DNA of 64,000 nucleotides, taken from the NCBI GenBank assembly GCA_047967505.1, contig CM106539.1. One strand, 5' to 3'. The notes beneath the pieces are model-generated. The model was not told where the DNA came from and made no database searches. It saw nothing but the letters and a program-made list of their open reading frames with translations. The position numbers and the translations under genes were made by a program. The stretch comes from Dipteris shenzhenensis. Lineage: Eukaryota > Polypodiophyta > Polypodiopsida > Gleicheniales. This document shows, one piece after another, positions 11,677 to 23,006 of this stretch (positions are counted from its first letter, which is position 1; each line of letters begins with the position of its first letter).

Positions 11677-12846
11677 ACTATCTGTATGACTCAGTTTCAC
11701 ATATGGAGGCAATGGAGTACTCACTGCCTTCCCCCCCTCCACATTGAAACGCTGCAATACTTTTGTAACATACTCCTTCTGTGAAAGCCAAAGGAGTTTC
11801 CTACTCCGATCACGCGTGATGCGCATACCAAGAATATGACTTGCAAGTCCCAAATCCTTCATATCAAAGGCCTCATGCAACTTGGCCTTTAATGCATCTA
11901 GCTCATAAGTATTCTTGCTAGCCAATATCATATCATCCACATATAGTGCCAGGATTATCAGGCTATTATCCTTAGCCCTTTTAGTGTAGAGGGAGTGATT
12001 AATTTCACTCCTTCTAAAACCCTGGGACCAAATGAAAGCATCAAACTTCTGATACCATTCTCTAGGCGCTTGCTTAAGACCATAGAGACTCTTCTTCAGC
12101 TTGCAAACTAAATGCTCTTTGCCCTTTTCTTCAAAGCCTTTTGGCTGCACCATGTAAATTTCCTCATGCAAATCCCCATGCAAGAAAGCTGTCTTGACAT
12201 CCATCTACATAAGCTCCATATCCTCTAATGCCACTAGTCCAAGCATGCATCTAAGTGTGGTCATCTTCACAACTGGAGAGAATATCTCATCAAAGTCCAC
12301 ACCCTTCTCTTGCTTGAACCCTTTAGCGACCAAACGGGCCTTGTACCTAGGCACATCATCACCTGTGACCATCTTGTAGACCCATTTACATGGCAATGCT
12401 TTCTTTCCATGTGGCAAAGAAACCAAGTCCCAAGTCTTATTCTTCATAAGTAAACTCATCTCTGATTGCATAGCATACTCCCACTTGCATTGACCCTCGC
12501 GCATCATAGCCTCTCTGTAGCATGAAGGCTCCCTGCAATCAGTAAGCATCACATAGTCTACCCCTGGAACAAACCTATCAGGTGGTCTAGACACTCTAGA
12601 TGATCTTCTCAAGGGCATTTCAGCTTGCTGTCCCACCTGCATATCAGCGACATTTGGCTCATCGTTTCCACCAATAGATGATCCTTCATCTACCCTTGAT
12701 TGTATACCTGTGGGAGTACTTGGTGGTACCATTTCTTGTGCATTTGGTGCATGGACATCTTGCTGTCTATCAACATATGTAGGTGGATTCACATCCTGGA
12801 AAGTGATTCTCCTCATTTCCACATCCCTCATGGGTGCCTTATGCAT
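11677..12846 (-). pseudogene. Copia C1 reverse transcriptase region (truncated)
   Basis: Two minus-strand frames, 12846-12205 and 12204-11443, carry the copia [14 protein letters not shown], a [10 protein letters not shown] block, MDVKTAFLHGDL, LYGLKQAPREWYQKF and the catalytic box YVDD at 11943-11932. The core breaks after STPLPPYVKLSHTDS (about 11677). The usual C-terminal 'connection' and RNase H are missing and are replaced in frame by the unrelated sequence to 10792. A stop separates the two frames at 12205. Confidence 0.88.
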
Positions 12847-12863
12847 CTTCTTCTCATTGAAGA

Positions 12864-13613
12864 CTACATCATGCCTATGTATGATCTTCTTTGCTTCTGG
12901 ATCCTAGAGATGATAGCCCATCTCTCCACTTTCACCATAACCCAGAAAGATGCATTTCCTAACTTAGGATCTAGCTTCTTTCGAAGCTCTTTTGGCACAT
13001 GTGCATATGCCTCACACCCAAATATACGCAAATGAGAGTAAGAGGGCTTCTTGCCACTCCATGCCTCTTCAGGAATACCACCATCCAAACTCTTACTAGG
13101 TGATCTATTGATCATATGCACTGCAGTCTTCATTGCCTCAGCCCAAAAACCACCAGAAAGACTTGCATTGGAAAGCATGCATTGCAACATTTCTTGAATG
13201 GTACGGTTCATCTTTTCTGCAATTGGATTTTTCTCTAGAGTATGAGGGGATGTGAGCTCCCTCTTAATCCCACATGTATCATAGAAATGCTGAAAGTCAT
13301 GAGAGAGATACTCTCCACCATTATTAGTTCGTAGGCATTAAAGTGTTCTACCTGACTGATTCTCAACCAAGGCCAGCCATTTCTAAAATACCCGGAACAC
13401 ATCACTCTTTCGAGCTATAGCATAAGTCCACACTTTCATAGTTGCATCATCAATGAATGTCACATAGTATTCAGCCTCGCCTAATGACCGTGTAGGCATG
13501 GGACCACATACGTCTGAATGCACCAAATCAAGCTTTTCAAACTCTTTTCTTTCCCCTTCTTTTATGGGCTGATTTAGTCTGCTTCCCATAGAGACAGTGC
13601 TCACAAAATTCAA
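12864..13613 (-). pseudogene. Copia C1 integrase
   Basis: Minus-strand pieces at 13613-13383 and 13211-12864 cover the DDE integrase core. The first Asp lies in LVHSDVCGPMP and a FIDDATMKVW motif follows. The second catalytic Asp is changed: the LRT-D-NGGEY box reads LRTNNGGEYL near 13340-13320, which would abolish activity. The catalytic Glu region reads AEKMNRTIQ. The C-terminal FGCEAYAHVPKE motif is intact. Confidence 0.85.
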
Positions 13614-14096
13614 AATCAGAGAAACTCAAATGCGGTACATAACCCAAACGGCATAAGAGTTTCATTCCATTCTGGCTCATGTGCCCCAACCTGCAATGCC
13701 ACAAAGAAGTGCTTGGCTGCTCGGTTATTGCAACAACATGATCAAATACCCCTGATACATGTAAGGGATACAAAGTCCCACACTTGGCACCCCTGGCCAA
13801 AAGCATAGAGCCCTTTTGAATTTTCCAACTCTGAAACCCAAAAGTAGTGTGAAAACTAGCATCATCTAGCTGACCCACTGAAATAAGGTTCTTGGTCAAC
13901 TTAGGCACATGTCTCACATGTTTCAAAATAAATGCAGACCCATTTGCAAAAGAATTCTTTATGTCACCTACTCCCACTATGTCACATGCATAGTCATTTC
14001 CAAGATGCACACAACCTGTCTTTCCCCTGTCATAAGTGGAGAACCATTCCTATGGGGAGTAACATGGAATGAAGCACCAGAATCCAAAATCCAATC
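13537..14096 (-). pseudogene. Copia C1 protease and GAG-pre-integrase domain
   Basis: The protease active site WILDSGASFHVTP reads just upstream of 14060 on the minus strand, in the frame that ends the gag piece with a stop at 14097-14099. The 157-codon frame 14010-13537 then gives VRHVPKLTKNLISVGQLDD and the zinc-binding pre-integrase stretch LWHCRLGHMSQNGM with FCEHCLYGK. One frameshift separates the protease active site from this frame. Confidence 0.8.
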
Positions 14097-15035
14097 CTAG
14101 GAATATGCATCATCTGAAGTGGTAAGCAACTCTGCAAATAAACTAGACTTGAAGAGAACGTCATTGTCACTATCATGTGTGACTGCATTGATCTCCTCGA
14201 TCTTCACTTTTCCTTTGTCCTCCCTTGGACTCTCTTCCTTCTGATTTGCACCCCAATTTGCATTCTTTTTCTTATCCTTTTGCTCTCTTTTCAGCTTGTA
14301 GCAATCCTTTTTCATATGGCCCTTCTTGCCACAGTGGTAACGCTCAATGTTCTGTGCCCTACATTTGCTACGATACTTTCCTCTTTCTTGGGACTTCCCC
14401 TTGAACTATGATCTTCCCCTTTGCACATTTAAGGTTGCATCTAGCTTGTTGCCATCCATAGACTTCCATCTAATCTCCTCGGCCAACAAGCTACCCACAA
14501 CATCATCAAATTTCAGTACTCCACCAGGTGCAGAGTTACTGACAGCTATACGGAAGGTATCCCATGAGGATGGAAATGAACATAAGAGAAATATTGCCTT
14601 AGTCTCCGCATCAAAATTCATCTTCTGCTGGCTGAAAATAATATTGAATTCATTCAAGTGAGAAGCAATGGAGACCCCTTCCTTCATCTGCAACTCAAAC
14701 AACCTCTTCATGAGGTAAACTTTATTAGAGGCAGTTTCCTTCTCATAAGTGGCGCACAGTTTCTTCCACAAATCTTCCGTAGTCTGCTCATTTACTACTA
14801 TGAAATAAACTGACTCTGCAAGATGAAGTCTAATAGTAGACTTTGCTTATGCATCCAACTCATTCCAATCATCCTCAAACATATTTACAGGCTTAGCTTC
14901 AATCCCTGCTAAGGGTTTAATCTGCTTCTTTTGAATAAGCACATCCCTTATCTGTTCTTTCCACAAAGAAAAGTTTGTCCCATCAAACTTTTTAATGTTG
15001 AAAAACTCCTTTTCAGACATGGAAGAGGATGCCAT
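14097..15035 (-). pseudogene. Copia C1 gag
   Basis: Gag begins at an ATG at 15035 (MASSSMSEKEF), giving the typical FDGTNFSLWKEQI N-terminus. It continues at 14771-14406 (LWKKLCATYEKE, FELQMKEGVSIASHLNEFN) and 14315-14097. The nucleocapsid zinc knuckle reads YHCGKKGHMKKDC, but its first cysteine is Arg (RYHC), so the CCHC finger is broken. Stops near 14847 and 14406 interrupt it. Confidence 0.85.
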
Positions 15036-16464
15036 GATGCAAATAAAGCAAAATCCCAAATGCTAGTGCCTATAAGAGAGAATCACACCAAATACCAGGT
15101 GCACCCAAATGTGTATGCCACAATAGACTGAAATATCACCAAAACTCAAAGCTCAAAGCATCAAAAGATGCAGTTGACTCATGTGCATGTACTATGCATC
15201 CATATGAGCAAATCTAGCCCAAAAGAAAATGCCAACTGCAATGGCAATCCAAAATGCAAATAGGTGCCACATGGCTCAAGCATAAACACCGTCCATGGGC
15301 ATATGCATCAATAATATCTCATCCAAGAGAGTGTAACACTATCAGTGCATCATCTGTAGTGTGTCAAAGCTATCCCTCAGCATAATATAGCATCCATAAA
15401 AATATCCCACAAGGCAATCTGGGCCTATTAGCACATCCAATAAGGATCGCAATGCATCCAAATGGCCTATAAATCCACTGCAACCCAATGCACACCATGA
15501 ATGAGTGCACATGGCTCAAACTGCAACGAGAGTGATCTGCATAAGGTATGCTCAAGAAATCATGTTCCCACAAAAAAGACTGCTACTGAAAATAGAACCT
15601 GAGATGCCTCAAAACATGGGTGCCATTGCATAATTGGACTCAGCAAGAAAATCGACAAATATCTCTCTTCTGCCGGAACTCCACAATCCCAACCGATGAG
15701 TGAGAAATGGGAGTCAACACTTATCCACTACCATGTGGCATAAATCTAAGGTTTCAAAACCTTAGAATGAAAAATGCAAAACAAAGAGACGAAATTGAAT
15801 ACACAGAGATCTATAACTCTGAAAATACTCCATCGAATCGTGCAAGAACTGACAGGTAGGGGTTTTTGGGCATCTGGAATGCAATGGGACAGACAGTTTT
15901 GGAAACCGTGGTCTCAATCACTGGGTCCAACACACGGACTGAAAATCGTTTTTGGAAACAGAGCTGTTTGTAAACTCCACTGGAGTGCGAATGATGAGAA
16001 CATAGAAGTTTTAGGACCTCCTGAGTCCACCGGAACTAACAGATCTGCAAATGGTTGCTCCAAACTTGAGTTCCAACACCCGGGCAGAAAAACGTAGGAA
16101 CTGACACAGTGAGTCAGAAATCCAATGAAATGATCCCAGATTCAAGAATGAAGGTGTTTCCAAGTTCCTGAAGTGAACTGGACACCAAAAGCAAGCAATA
16201 GTTGCCTCTACAAGTCAATACGGAGTCTCTGTCGTCGAATGGAATAGGAAAAGCTTAAAAAACAACTTTTTCTTTGAAAAACACTTAACAGGCTCTCAAA
16301 GCCACTTTGCAAAGCCAAAGTGACTTTTCCAAAGGTTCCTCCAAGGTCTCTACATGCTCGGATGCAAGTAAAGTCACCCACAAAGCTTCCCACAGAGCTT
16401 CTCCTTCCTCCCACAGAGCTGCTGAGCTTCCAGGCATTCACGCACGCTCAGCTAGATCACTCGG
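15036..16464 (-). other. C1 long untranslated leader
   Basis: Between the primer binding site and gag there are about 1.43 kb without convincing coding potential on the minus strand; short frames such as 16441-16208 have no recognisable motif. This is a long leader for a copia element and may include inserted DNA. Nothing else was identified here. Confidence 0.5.
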
Positions 16465-16476
16465 GCTCTGATACCA
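16465..16476 (-). promoter_or_regulatory. C1 primer binding site (tRNA-iMet)
   Basis: The minus strand reads TGGTATCAGAGC, the complement of the 3' end of plant initiator methionine tRNA. It is separated by two bases from the end of the 5' LTR. This fixes the orientation of C1 and the LTR boundary. Confidence 0.93.
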
Positions 16477-16478
16477 GT

Positions 16479-16875
16479 TGAGAGTGCTCTCAACGAAAGC
16501 AAGAACGGAAGAGGGAGAGGGAGAAATAGAAAGCCATACAAGTTTTGGTGGGTGCAGAACACCCTAATCTTCTTTTTCATTCATTTATATATATGTGTTT
16601 GAGTATTGTACATAACTGGGGTAAAGGCACAGTGACCTTTAACCCCCATAGAGGGGAGTCAGCAATCGTGACAGATTGCCCATGGATAAGTCTATCAAAA
16701 AACTACAGAGAGGGATTATTAGTAGGAAGGAGAGCTCTCAAATGCGACTCAAGATGGAATGCCTTACAGAAGATACATTCCTCAATACAACAGACTATAA
16801 ACTACTTCAATATCTATCATTTTCTACTTCCATAGTTTCTGCCCCTGCACCATATGATTGAAATTAGCTCTTTCA
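16479..16875 (-). mobile_element. C1 5' LTR
   Basis: A 397-bp LTR inferred from the primer site and TG...CA ends: on the minus strand it starts TGAAAGAGC and ends GCACTCTCA. A TATA-like TATATAAA on the minus strand (16591-16584) would start transcription about 70-80 bp before the LTR end. No 3' LTR was found downstream of the truncated pol. The outer end near 16875 is set by the TG rule only, since there is no second copy to compare. Confidence 0.7.
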
Positions 16876-17306
16876 ACCTCTTTCTACTTCCATAGACCCT
16901 CAAAATTTATGTCCTCTCTCTCTCTCTCTCTCTCTCCTTCAACTAAACCTCTCACACAAACAAGCAAAACATTATTTCAAATTACATAGAATACTTCTCT
17001 CTCTCTGTGTCTCTCTTTCTAGATACCCCTCACACAACAAACAACAAATTATTTTGAAATACTTCATTTAAGATATGTTCTCTTCCTGCTCTGTTTCTCT
17101 CTAGCCGCTCACGCAAACAAACAAAACATTATCAAGATCATCTCTCTCTCTCTCTCTCTCCCTCCCAAAACTCTTTGATTAGTTTAGGATCTCTTTTTCT
17201 TCATTCCTTCTCAAATACTTCTAAAACATAGTAGTTTGAAATACAATCTCTGTCTCTCCCTCTCACTCATCCCCTCAAACAGAAAAAAAACATAGTAGTT
17301 CGAAAT

Positions 17307-17346
<40 letters not shown>

Positions 17347-17600
17347 CCTTCCTCTATCTATCCCTCCTATACCAGTGAAGAAACAAACGTCGAAAATAGT
17401 CTTATAGTTTTAAATATCATCTACCTCAATCTCTCCCCCCTCCTTGCCTTTTGTAGCAAACATATAGATAAAGTGTGAGACAACAACATATCTACTTAAT
17501 ACTCACAAAACTTTCAAAGAAAAATCACTTCATTACCTGGAAAGTATGTGTTCTTCCTCTGGAGTTGACTCTCTATACTCCAAAAAGGTAGAGAAAGAGC
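16876..17600. repeat. CT microsatellites in a degenerate repeat block
   Basis: Three long (CT)n runs (about 16913-16936, 17140-17162 and 17310-17344) are embedded in loosely repeated units containing 'cacacaaacaa(g)caaaacatta' and 'gaaata(c/t)aatctctct'. No gene is visible. It separates the C1 LTR from the truncated LTR of G1. Confidence 0.75.
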
Positions 17601-17602
17601 CG

Positions 17603-18279
17603 AATATGCACGGAAACTCATGAAAGACAAGAGGCAATCACTGGGTACAATCTCCCCCCTCGAGGTGTGTGGCTCGTGATCCCACACCAAGAGTATTTAT
17701 AATATTTCAATAAGCACATGAGCCATAGATACAAAGTCACGTATTCATCTCTTGATCTTCCCTTTTCCATACTTTTCTCTTGAGCATCCTTTTACCTTAG
17801 TTTTCTCTATGTCACTCCTTTTCTCACGTATTTATCCAAATTTACGTGTCAAAAGTGGAAGGCTTTTAAGCGCTCTCCCTTATCCAAAATATAATGACCC
17901 TTGGCCATTTAATACATCACATAGCACTAGCACAAGACCATGGCATTTATCCTTTATTCCCTTGAGCGTGTTTACTCCCATCCGTCCATGTCATCCTTTG
18001 TACTCAATAAACCAATCCACCATTAGTCAAACACAGCGCGCAATAATATACATCATATGATTAGCCAATCATGCTACGTAATGGTCTTTACAAACGATAA
18101 TCCATTAATGTGAGTATTTCTAAATGGCATCACCCATGATACTTATTAATGGCACACGTTCAATTAGGCGTCCCTATCTAAACCCAAGTATTAAATAGAA
18201 CCCCCACCACGTTTGGTGCGATCCTATAAATACTTTACGTCATTGGAACAAGAGCTTTGAGAAATACTTTCTCGTAACA
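17603..18279 (-). mobile_element. G1 3' LTR (truncated)
   Basis: Closely matches 23664-24134, starting at 'gaatatgcac(g)gaaactcatgaaagacaagagg'. On the minus strand the LTR begins TGTTACGAG at 18279, directly after the polypurine tract GCAAGGGGGAA (18290-18280). It contains about 206 bp (roughly 17975-18180) that the 5' LTR lacks, and it lacks the last 657 bp of the 5' LTR, so it is truncated on its outer side. Confidence 0.82.
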
Positions 18280-18290
18280 TTCCCCCTTGC
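18280..18290 (-). promoter_or_regulatory. G1 polypurine tract
   Basis: The minus strand reads GCAAGGGGGAA immediately before the TGTTAC start of the 3' LTR. This is the expected primer for plus-strand DNA synthesis of a (-) oriented retrotransposon. Confidence 0.8.
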
Positions 18291-18376
18291 ATAAGGTGCA
18301 ACTGACCTTAGTTGTGATTCTGTTTATATGAGTTAACGATATCAGGATGGTGTCGAAAAAATTGCTTAGGGAACCA

Positions 18377-19484
18377 CTATGCATTCTCTCTTGGATGATT
18401 TTTAAACTTCAATAAATAGGGGTTATAAATCTTTCCTTTGCGCGTTGTTCTTTGCTGATCATCTAGAATACAATCAAGCTCAAGAACTTCAACTTCATCC
18501 ACAATCAAAGGTGGTTCTTCATATACAGGATGCGTTGGTAATTCTCCCTTAAAAGGTTTCAAGAGATGAATGTGAAAGGCGTTATGAATCTTCCAATGAT
18601 TTGGCAAGTCCAAATGATAAGTCAGATCATTTACCTTAGTGATAACCTTGAAAGATCCATAAAACCTTGGTGCTAATTTCACTGCAGGGCATTTATCGAC
18701 ACTCTTTAAATGCCTCTTTTCAATTTGTAGAAGGGCAACATCTCCTTCCTTATACATCATATGTTGTCTTTTCTTATTTGCTTGCTTGGTATATTTCTCT
18801 TGAGCTCTCTTAATGGCTTCAGTCACTTCTCATGATCTGATCATAATTTCCTGTAAAATCATCTGCAGCTTCTATCTTTTGACTAATCCTTGTGATAGGG
18901 ATCGGTAATAACTTTCCATAGATTATTTTGAATGGAGCTCTTCTTGTAGTAGAATGGATTGTATTGTTATAAGAAAATTGCAATAAATGCAAGTACTTAT
19001 CCCAATTTCTACCTTGAGCATCAGCATATATCCACTACATGTCCAAGATAGTATTGTTGGTTAGCTCCATTTGTCCATTTGCTTCAGGATGGAAAGCTAA
19101 AGTAAAATCCACTTTGGTGCCAAGATTTTCAAAAAAAGTTCTCCAAAAGGCACTACAAAACTTGGAGTCTCGATCTAAAACTATAATCTTTGGTAATCCA
19201 TGATGTGGAAAAACATACTTCAAATACATGTGTGCCGGCACAGATAATGTCTTTTTGCAAGACAAGAAATATGCTTGCTTGCTAAAGTGGTCCACGATAG
19301 TCCAGATCATGTTATTCTGATTAAAAGTCAAAGGAAATCCAGTAATAAAATCCGGAGATATTTGTTCCCAAGACTGTGAAGGAATAGGCAAAGGCATTAA
19401 TAGTCCTGGTGTTTCCCCCTTGAAACTTTTAATCTTTTGGCAAATCAAACACTCACAAACATACTTAGAGATGTCTTTCTTCAT
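18377..19484 (-). pseudogene. G1 integrase with C-terminal chromodomain-like region
   Basis: The frame 19484-19035 holds the zinc-binding CLICQKIK, the catalytic Asp regions SPDFITGFP and VLDRDSKFCSAFW, and the Glu in HPEANGQMEL, so the DDE residues are present. After a stop at about 19035 the sequence continues (LLQFSYNNTIHS). The frame 18826-18377 gives APRFYGSFKVITKV and HNAFHIHLLKPF, then a chromodomain-like ELDCILDDQQRTTRKGK..YLLKFKNHP. The chromodomain marks a chromovirus; in this group it steers integration toward modified histones. Confidence 0.87.
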
Positions 19485-19573
19485 TAAAGGCCAATGAAAT
19501 TATTTGACAATACTTTGATAAGTTGCAGTCACTCCTCAATGTCCCACATAAGGAGGTTGATGCATTTCCTCCA

Positions 19574-20083
19574 TCACGTGTAATCTAAATGGACTGGTGA
19601 CGCAAAGCTTTTCTCATAAAAGAGATATCCATCATTCACTGAATAGCTAGATATAGGACTCCAGTTGTTTTGTTCAAGCTTAGTCCATATATCAAAGAAA
19701 TCAAAGTCATCGTGATAAGAATTTTTCATTGCCTCAAACGGCTGTATTTCAATTATTAAGATGTTGTTGATTTTCGGTCTTTGACTTAATGCATCTACAA
19801 CCGTATTTTCTTTTCTGGGCTGATATTGAATCATTGGCTGAAAACTTTGAATAAAATAAGCCCATTTGATACGTCTATCAGAAATCAATGGTTGCATCAA
19901 GATGTGCTTAATGCTTTGTTGATCAGTCTTGATCAAGAATTTCGAGCCCATTAAATAATGGTTCCAAATCCCTAGGGCATGTACAACTGCTATCAATTCT
20001 TTGTCATAGGTGCTATAATTGAACTCTGCTGGCTTAAGCTTTCTACTTTCAAATGCTATCGAATGATTATCTTGCATAAGCAC
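19574..20083 (-). pseudogene. G1 RNase H
   Basis: A 169-codon frame with the Ty3/gypsy RNase H pattern: IAFESRKLKPAEFNYSTYDKE, HYLMGSKFLIKTDQQS and the C-terminal ENTVVDALSQRP. It would degrade template RNA during reverse transcription. It joins the RT upstream with a frame break near 20084-20233, where the catalytic DASGTGIGAVL segment is readable. Confidence 0.87.
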
Positions 20084-20233
20084 GGCTCCAATCCCAGTTC
20101 CACTAGCATCAATTACGACAACAAAGAAAGATCGTGAAAAGTCTGGTAATTGAAGTACTGGGGATTTGACTAAAGCTTCTTTTAAAGCTTGAAATGATTT
20201 TTCATAGCTGGAAGTCCAAATGAACTTTGTAGT

Positions 20234-20944
20234 TTAATTTAGGAGATAGGTCAATGGATTTGCTAAGAAAGCAAAGTTCCTAACAAATTTCCTATAGTAA
20301 CTACATAAGCCTAAAAATGATCTTAACTCATGTATATCTTTAGGCTTTGGCCAAGTTTCTATACATTCCACTTTCTTTGGGTCTACTTGAATACCTTCAC
20401 TTGAAACGATATAACCCAAGTATTCAATGCAATCTTGAAAGAATAAACTCTTCTCAGAATTGATGTACAATTGATTTTCTTTTAAAAGAGAAAAAGACAA
20501 TTTCAAATGTTCCTTGTGATCCTCAGTATTTTTGCTAAAAACCAATATGTCATCAAAGAATACCACGACACAATCTTGATGCTTCAGAAAGATTCGGTTC
20601 ATCATTCTACTAAAAGTAGCTGGAGCGTTGGTCAAACCAAATGGCATAACCAAAAAGTCATAATGACCTATTTGCGTTTTGAAAGCAGTTTTGTAAACAT
20701 CTTCTTCCGTCATTCTAACTTGATGATAACCAGATTTAAGATCAATCTTGCTAAAGACTTTAGCTCCTCTCAACTTGTCAAGTAAATCATCTCCTCTTGG
20801 AATTGGATACCGATTCTTGACTGTAAGTTTATTAAGTTCTCTATAATCTACACACATCCTAAATGTGCCATTTTTCTTTTTCACCAAAAGGATTGGAGCA
20901 CAATACGGGGAGCTACTTAGTCTAATCAATTTTCTTTCTAGCAA
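20234..20944 (-). pseudogene. G1 reverse transcriptase
   Basis: 236 codons without a stop covering nearly the whole RT core: SSPYCAPILLVKKKNGTFR, CVDYRELNKLT, FSKIDLKSGYHQ, FLVMPFGLTNAPATF, the catalytic FFDD box in VVFFDDILVFSK, and the thumb motif LGLCSYYRKFVRNF. It is the best-preserved enzyme domain in the window. A stop precedes it at 20945 and another follows at about 20234. Confidence 0.93.
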
Positions 20945-21069
20945 TTCTTCAATTTGTCCTTAAATCTCTTTTCTTTCTAAGATGTTTACTCGATATGGAG
21001 CTCTACAAGGAGGTGAATTTCCAGGTAAAATCTCTATGTGATGATCTTCAGGTCTAGACTTGGGTAAAC

Positions 21070-22071
21070 CTAGGGGTAATTCACATCCAAGAAACAATCC
21101 GAAAATTGCGAGATAAAATCTTTATAATCGTCATTCGATTTAATTTGCGCAGCCGTAATCAAATTAACCAAAACCAGAAATGATTTTTCACCTTTCCTAA
21201 AAGCCCTTTTAGCTTGTGTGTGATTCAACAAAGGATTCATTTCATTCTTTATTTTTTCCTTTAAACAAATTCGACTATTCTTGTGTGTGATCCACATTTG
21301 GTGAGTGTTATAGTCAACATCAGGATTAAATTGATGTCACCACGGTATTCCCAAAATTATATCTTTTCCACTTAGAGGAGCCACTAAGAAATTTCTATTT
21401 TCTTTATATGGATCAATCGTGAGTTCCAAATCTTTCACTTCATTCAAGCAATTATATCTAGTTCTAGTAAAAGCAGCTTTAACCTTGTACCATGTTGGTG
21501 AAACTTTAAGATTCATTGCTTTTACTAATCGTTCAGAAATGAAATCGTATGTACTTCCATCATCATGTAGAATAACAATTTCTTTCTCATTTATTTTCCC
21601 CTTCATTTTAAGCAGTGCATAAGGAGAAAACTTACCTGATTTACCTGAGTTAGAAGTGTTACCCTCTTGCTTGACTTCATCGATCATGTTAATCTTTGCG
21701 GTTGATGCCTTCTTCTTTTTTGGACAATTATTTGCATAATGTCCCTCTTTGTGGCAGTTGAAACAAGTTCCCTTCTTCAAGTTGGTCTTCTCTTCTTCTT
21801 TTGATTTGTCGCGGTCCTTTGAAGATGTAGTCACTGGCATAAAGCGAGAATATGGCTTGAACATAAACTTCTTGTCCCTCTTATGAAAAGGAACAAAAGG
21901 TTTATTCTTTTCTCTATCCTTGGGTATCCTGTTCTTTCTTTCACAACTTGTAGCAAGTGATATGGCCGAACTCAAAGAATGAGGATGAAACATGTTGATC
22001 TTGGCTTTTATTTTAGCCCTAAGACTAGATACAAAATTTCTCTTTTGCTCTTTCTCAGAAATCCTATCCAT
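21070..22071 (-). pseudogene. G1 nucleocapsid knuckle and protease
   Basis: The frame 22071-21337 has the CCHC zinc knuckle CFNCHKEGHYANNC near 21770, then the aspartic protease LHDDGSTYDFISERL near 21570, where DDG stands at the usual D-S/T-G triad; such DDG variants occur in plant gypsy elements. It ends with the conserved DIILGIPW (about 21340). The frame 21297-21070 carries the protease-RT linker. Confidence 0.85.
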
Positions 22072-22654
22072 GGTTTGAAGTTAAATGAAAATCTCTCAAC
22101 ATATAAAGCAGCATTCTCTTTTTTAAGTTGATGCAGACTATCCCATTGTTGACGGAATTTTGACTTGAATTGTGTCGGAAAAAAGTCTTTTTTCAATCTT
22201 TTCTTCAATTCCTTCCAAGTAGTTGGTTGTCTTTTACTATTTTTAACCACATTCCACCATAGTGTCGCATTGTCAATAAGATGGTTAACAACACATTTAA
22301 TTTTGTCTTTTTCAGGAAATCGTTCACCCTGGAAATAATCATTATGCTGACTAATCCATGCTAAAACAATTTTTGCATCTTTATTTCCATCATATTTTTG
22401 AAAAGTAAAAGATTTCCCACTAATTTTATTTTCCTTTTTCTCTCTCAATGCAGATTTAATAGCTCTACGAATCACTCCCTCAGAATCAGATCCCAATGAA
22501 CTCTCATCTCTCACATGTCTCTTTCTTTTCTTGCTCTTAGATCTCTCAAGCTCTTTTTCTAACTTCTCTCATTGATCTCTCTCTTGCAAAAGTTGAAGGT
22601 GAAGTGCATTAATTTGCTCTTGAATCGTAGGAGATGGCGGAAGATGCTGTGCCA
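22008..22654 (-). pseudogene. G1 gag
   Basis: Gag probably starts at the ATG at 22654 (MAQHLPPSPTIQEQINAL). It meets a TGA after QERDQ and continues through a basic KSKKRKRH patch into the capsid region 22514-22008 with FPEKDKIKCVVNHL, ATLWWNVVK and ALYVERFSF. This matches retrotransposon gag. The end of the frame overlaps the next frame (22071) through a frameshift near 22060. Confidence 0.82.
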
Positions 22655-22994
22655 TTTTGCGGAAGCAAATAAATTCTCTTACACTCAATAAAAAATGAAA
22701 TTTGCTCAGTCATTATACTTATCTCTTGTGTGCTCGCCACCTAAGTTGAGAGTGTCCACCCGAGTTGCCAATCATCTTTGCCAAGATCCACAATACCAAT
22801 TTTACGATGCTATTAGTATGTGAGAAAAGTGTCTTGATGCTTAGTGACAAGAGCTTTACGGCTTGTGGATGTTGCCGAATATGATGTTGCCAGAGTAGAA
22901 GAGCTTCCAAGAATCAGCTTGAGGAGAGCTACCCGTATGCTTCAGATATGAGAGAAATAGCGCGGAAATAAGAAGGGTAGAAAATGAGTAGAGG

Positions 22995-23006
22995 GCTCCG
23001 ATACGT
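22995..23006 (-). promoter_or_regulatory. G1 probable primer binding site
   Basis: The minus strand reads ACGTATCGGAGC, matching nine of twelve bases of the initiator-Met site TGGTATCAGAGC, directly after an LTR end reading CCACA. It lies about 340 bp before gag. The degeneration leaves some doubt. Confidence 0.55.
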
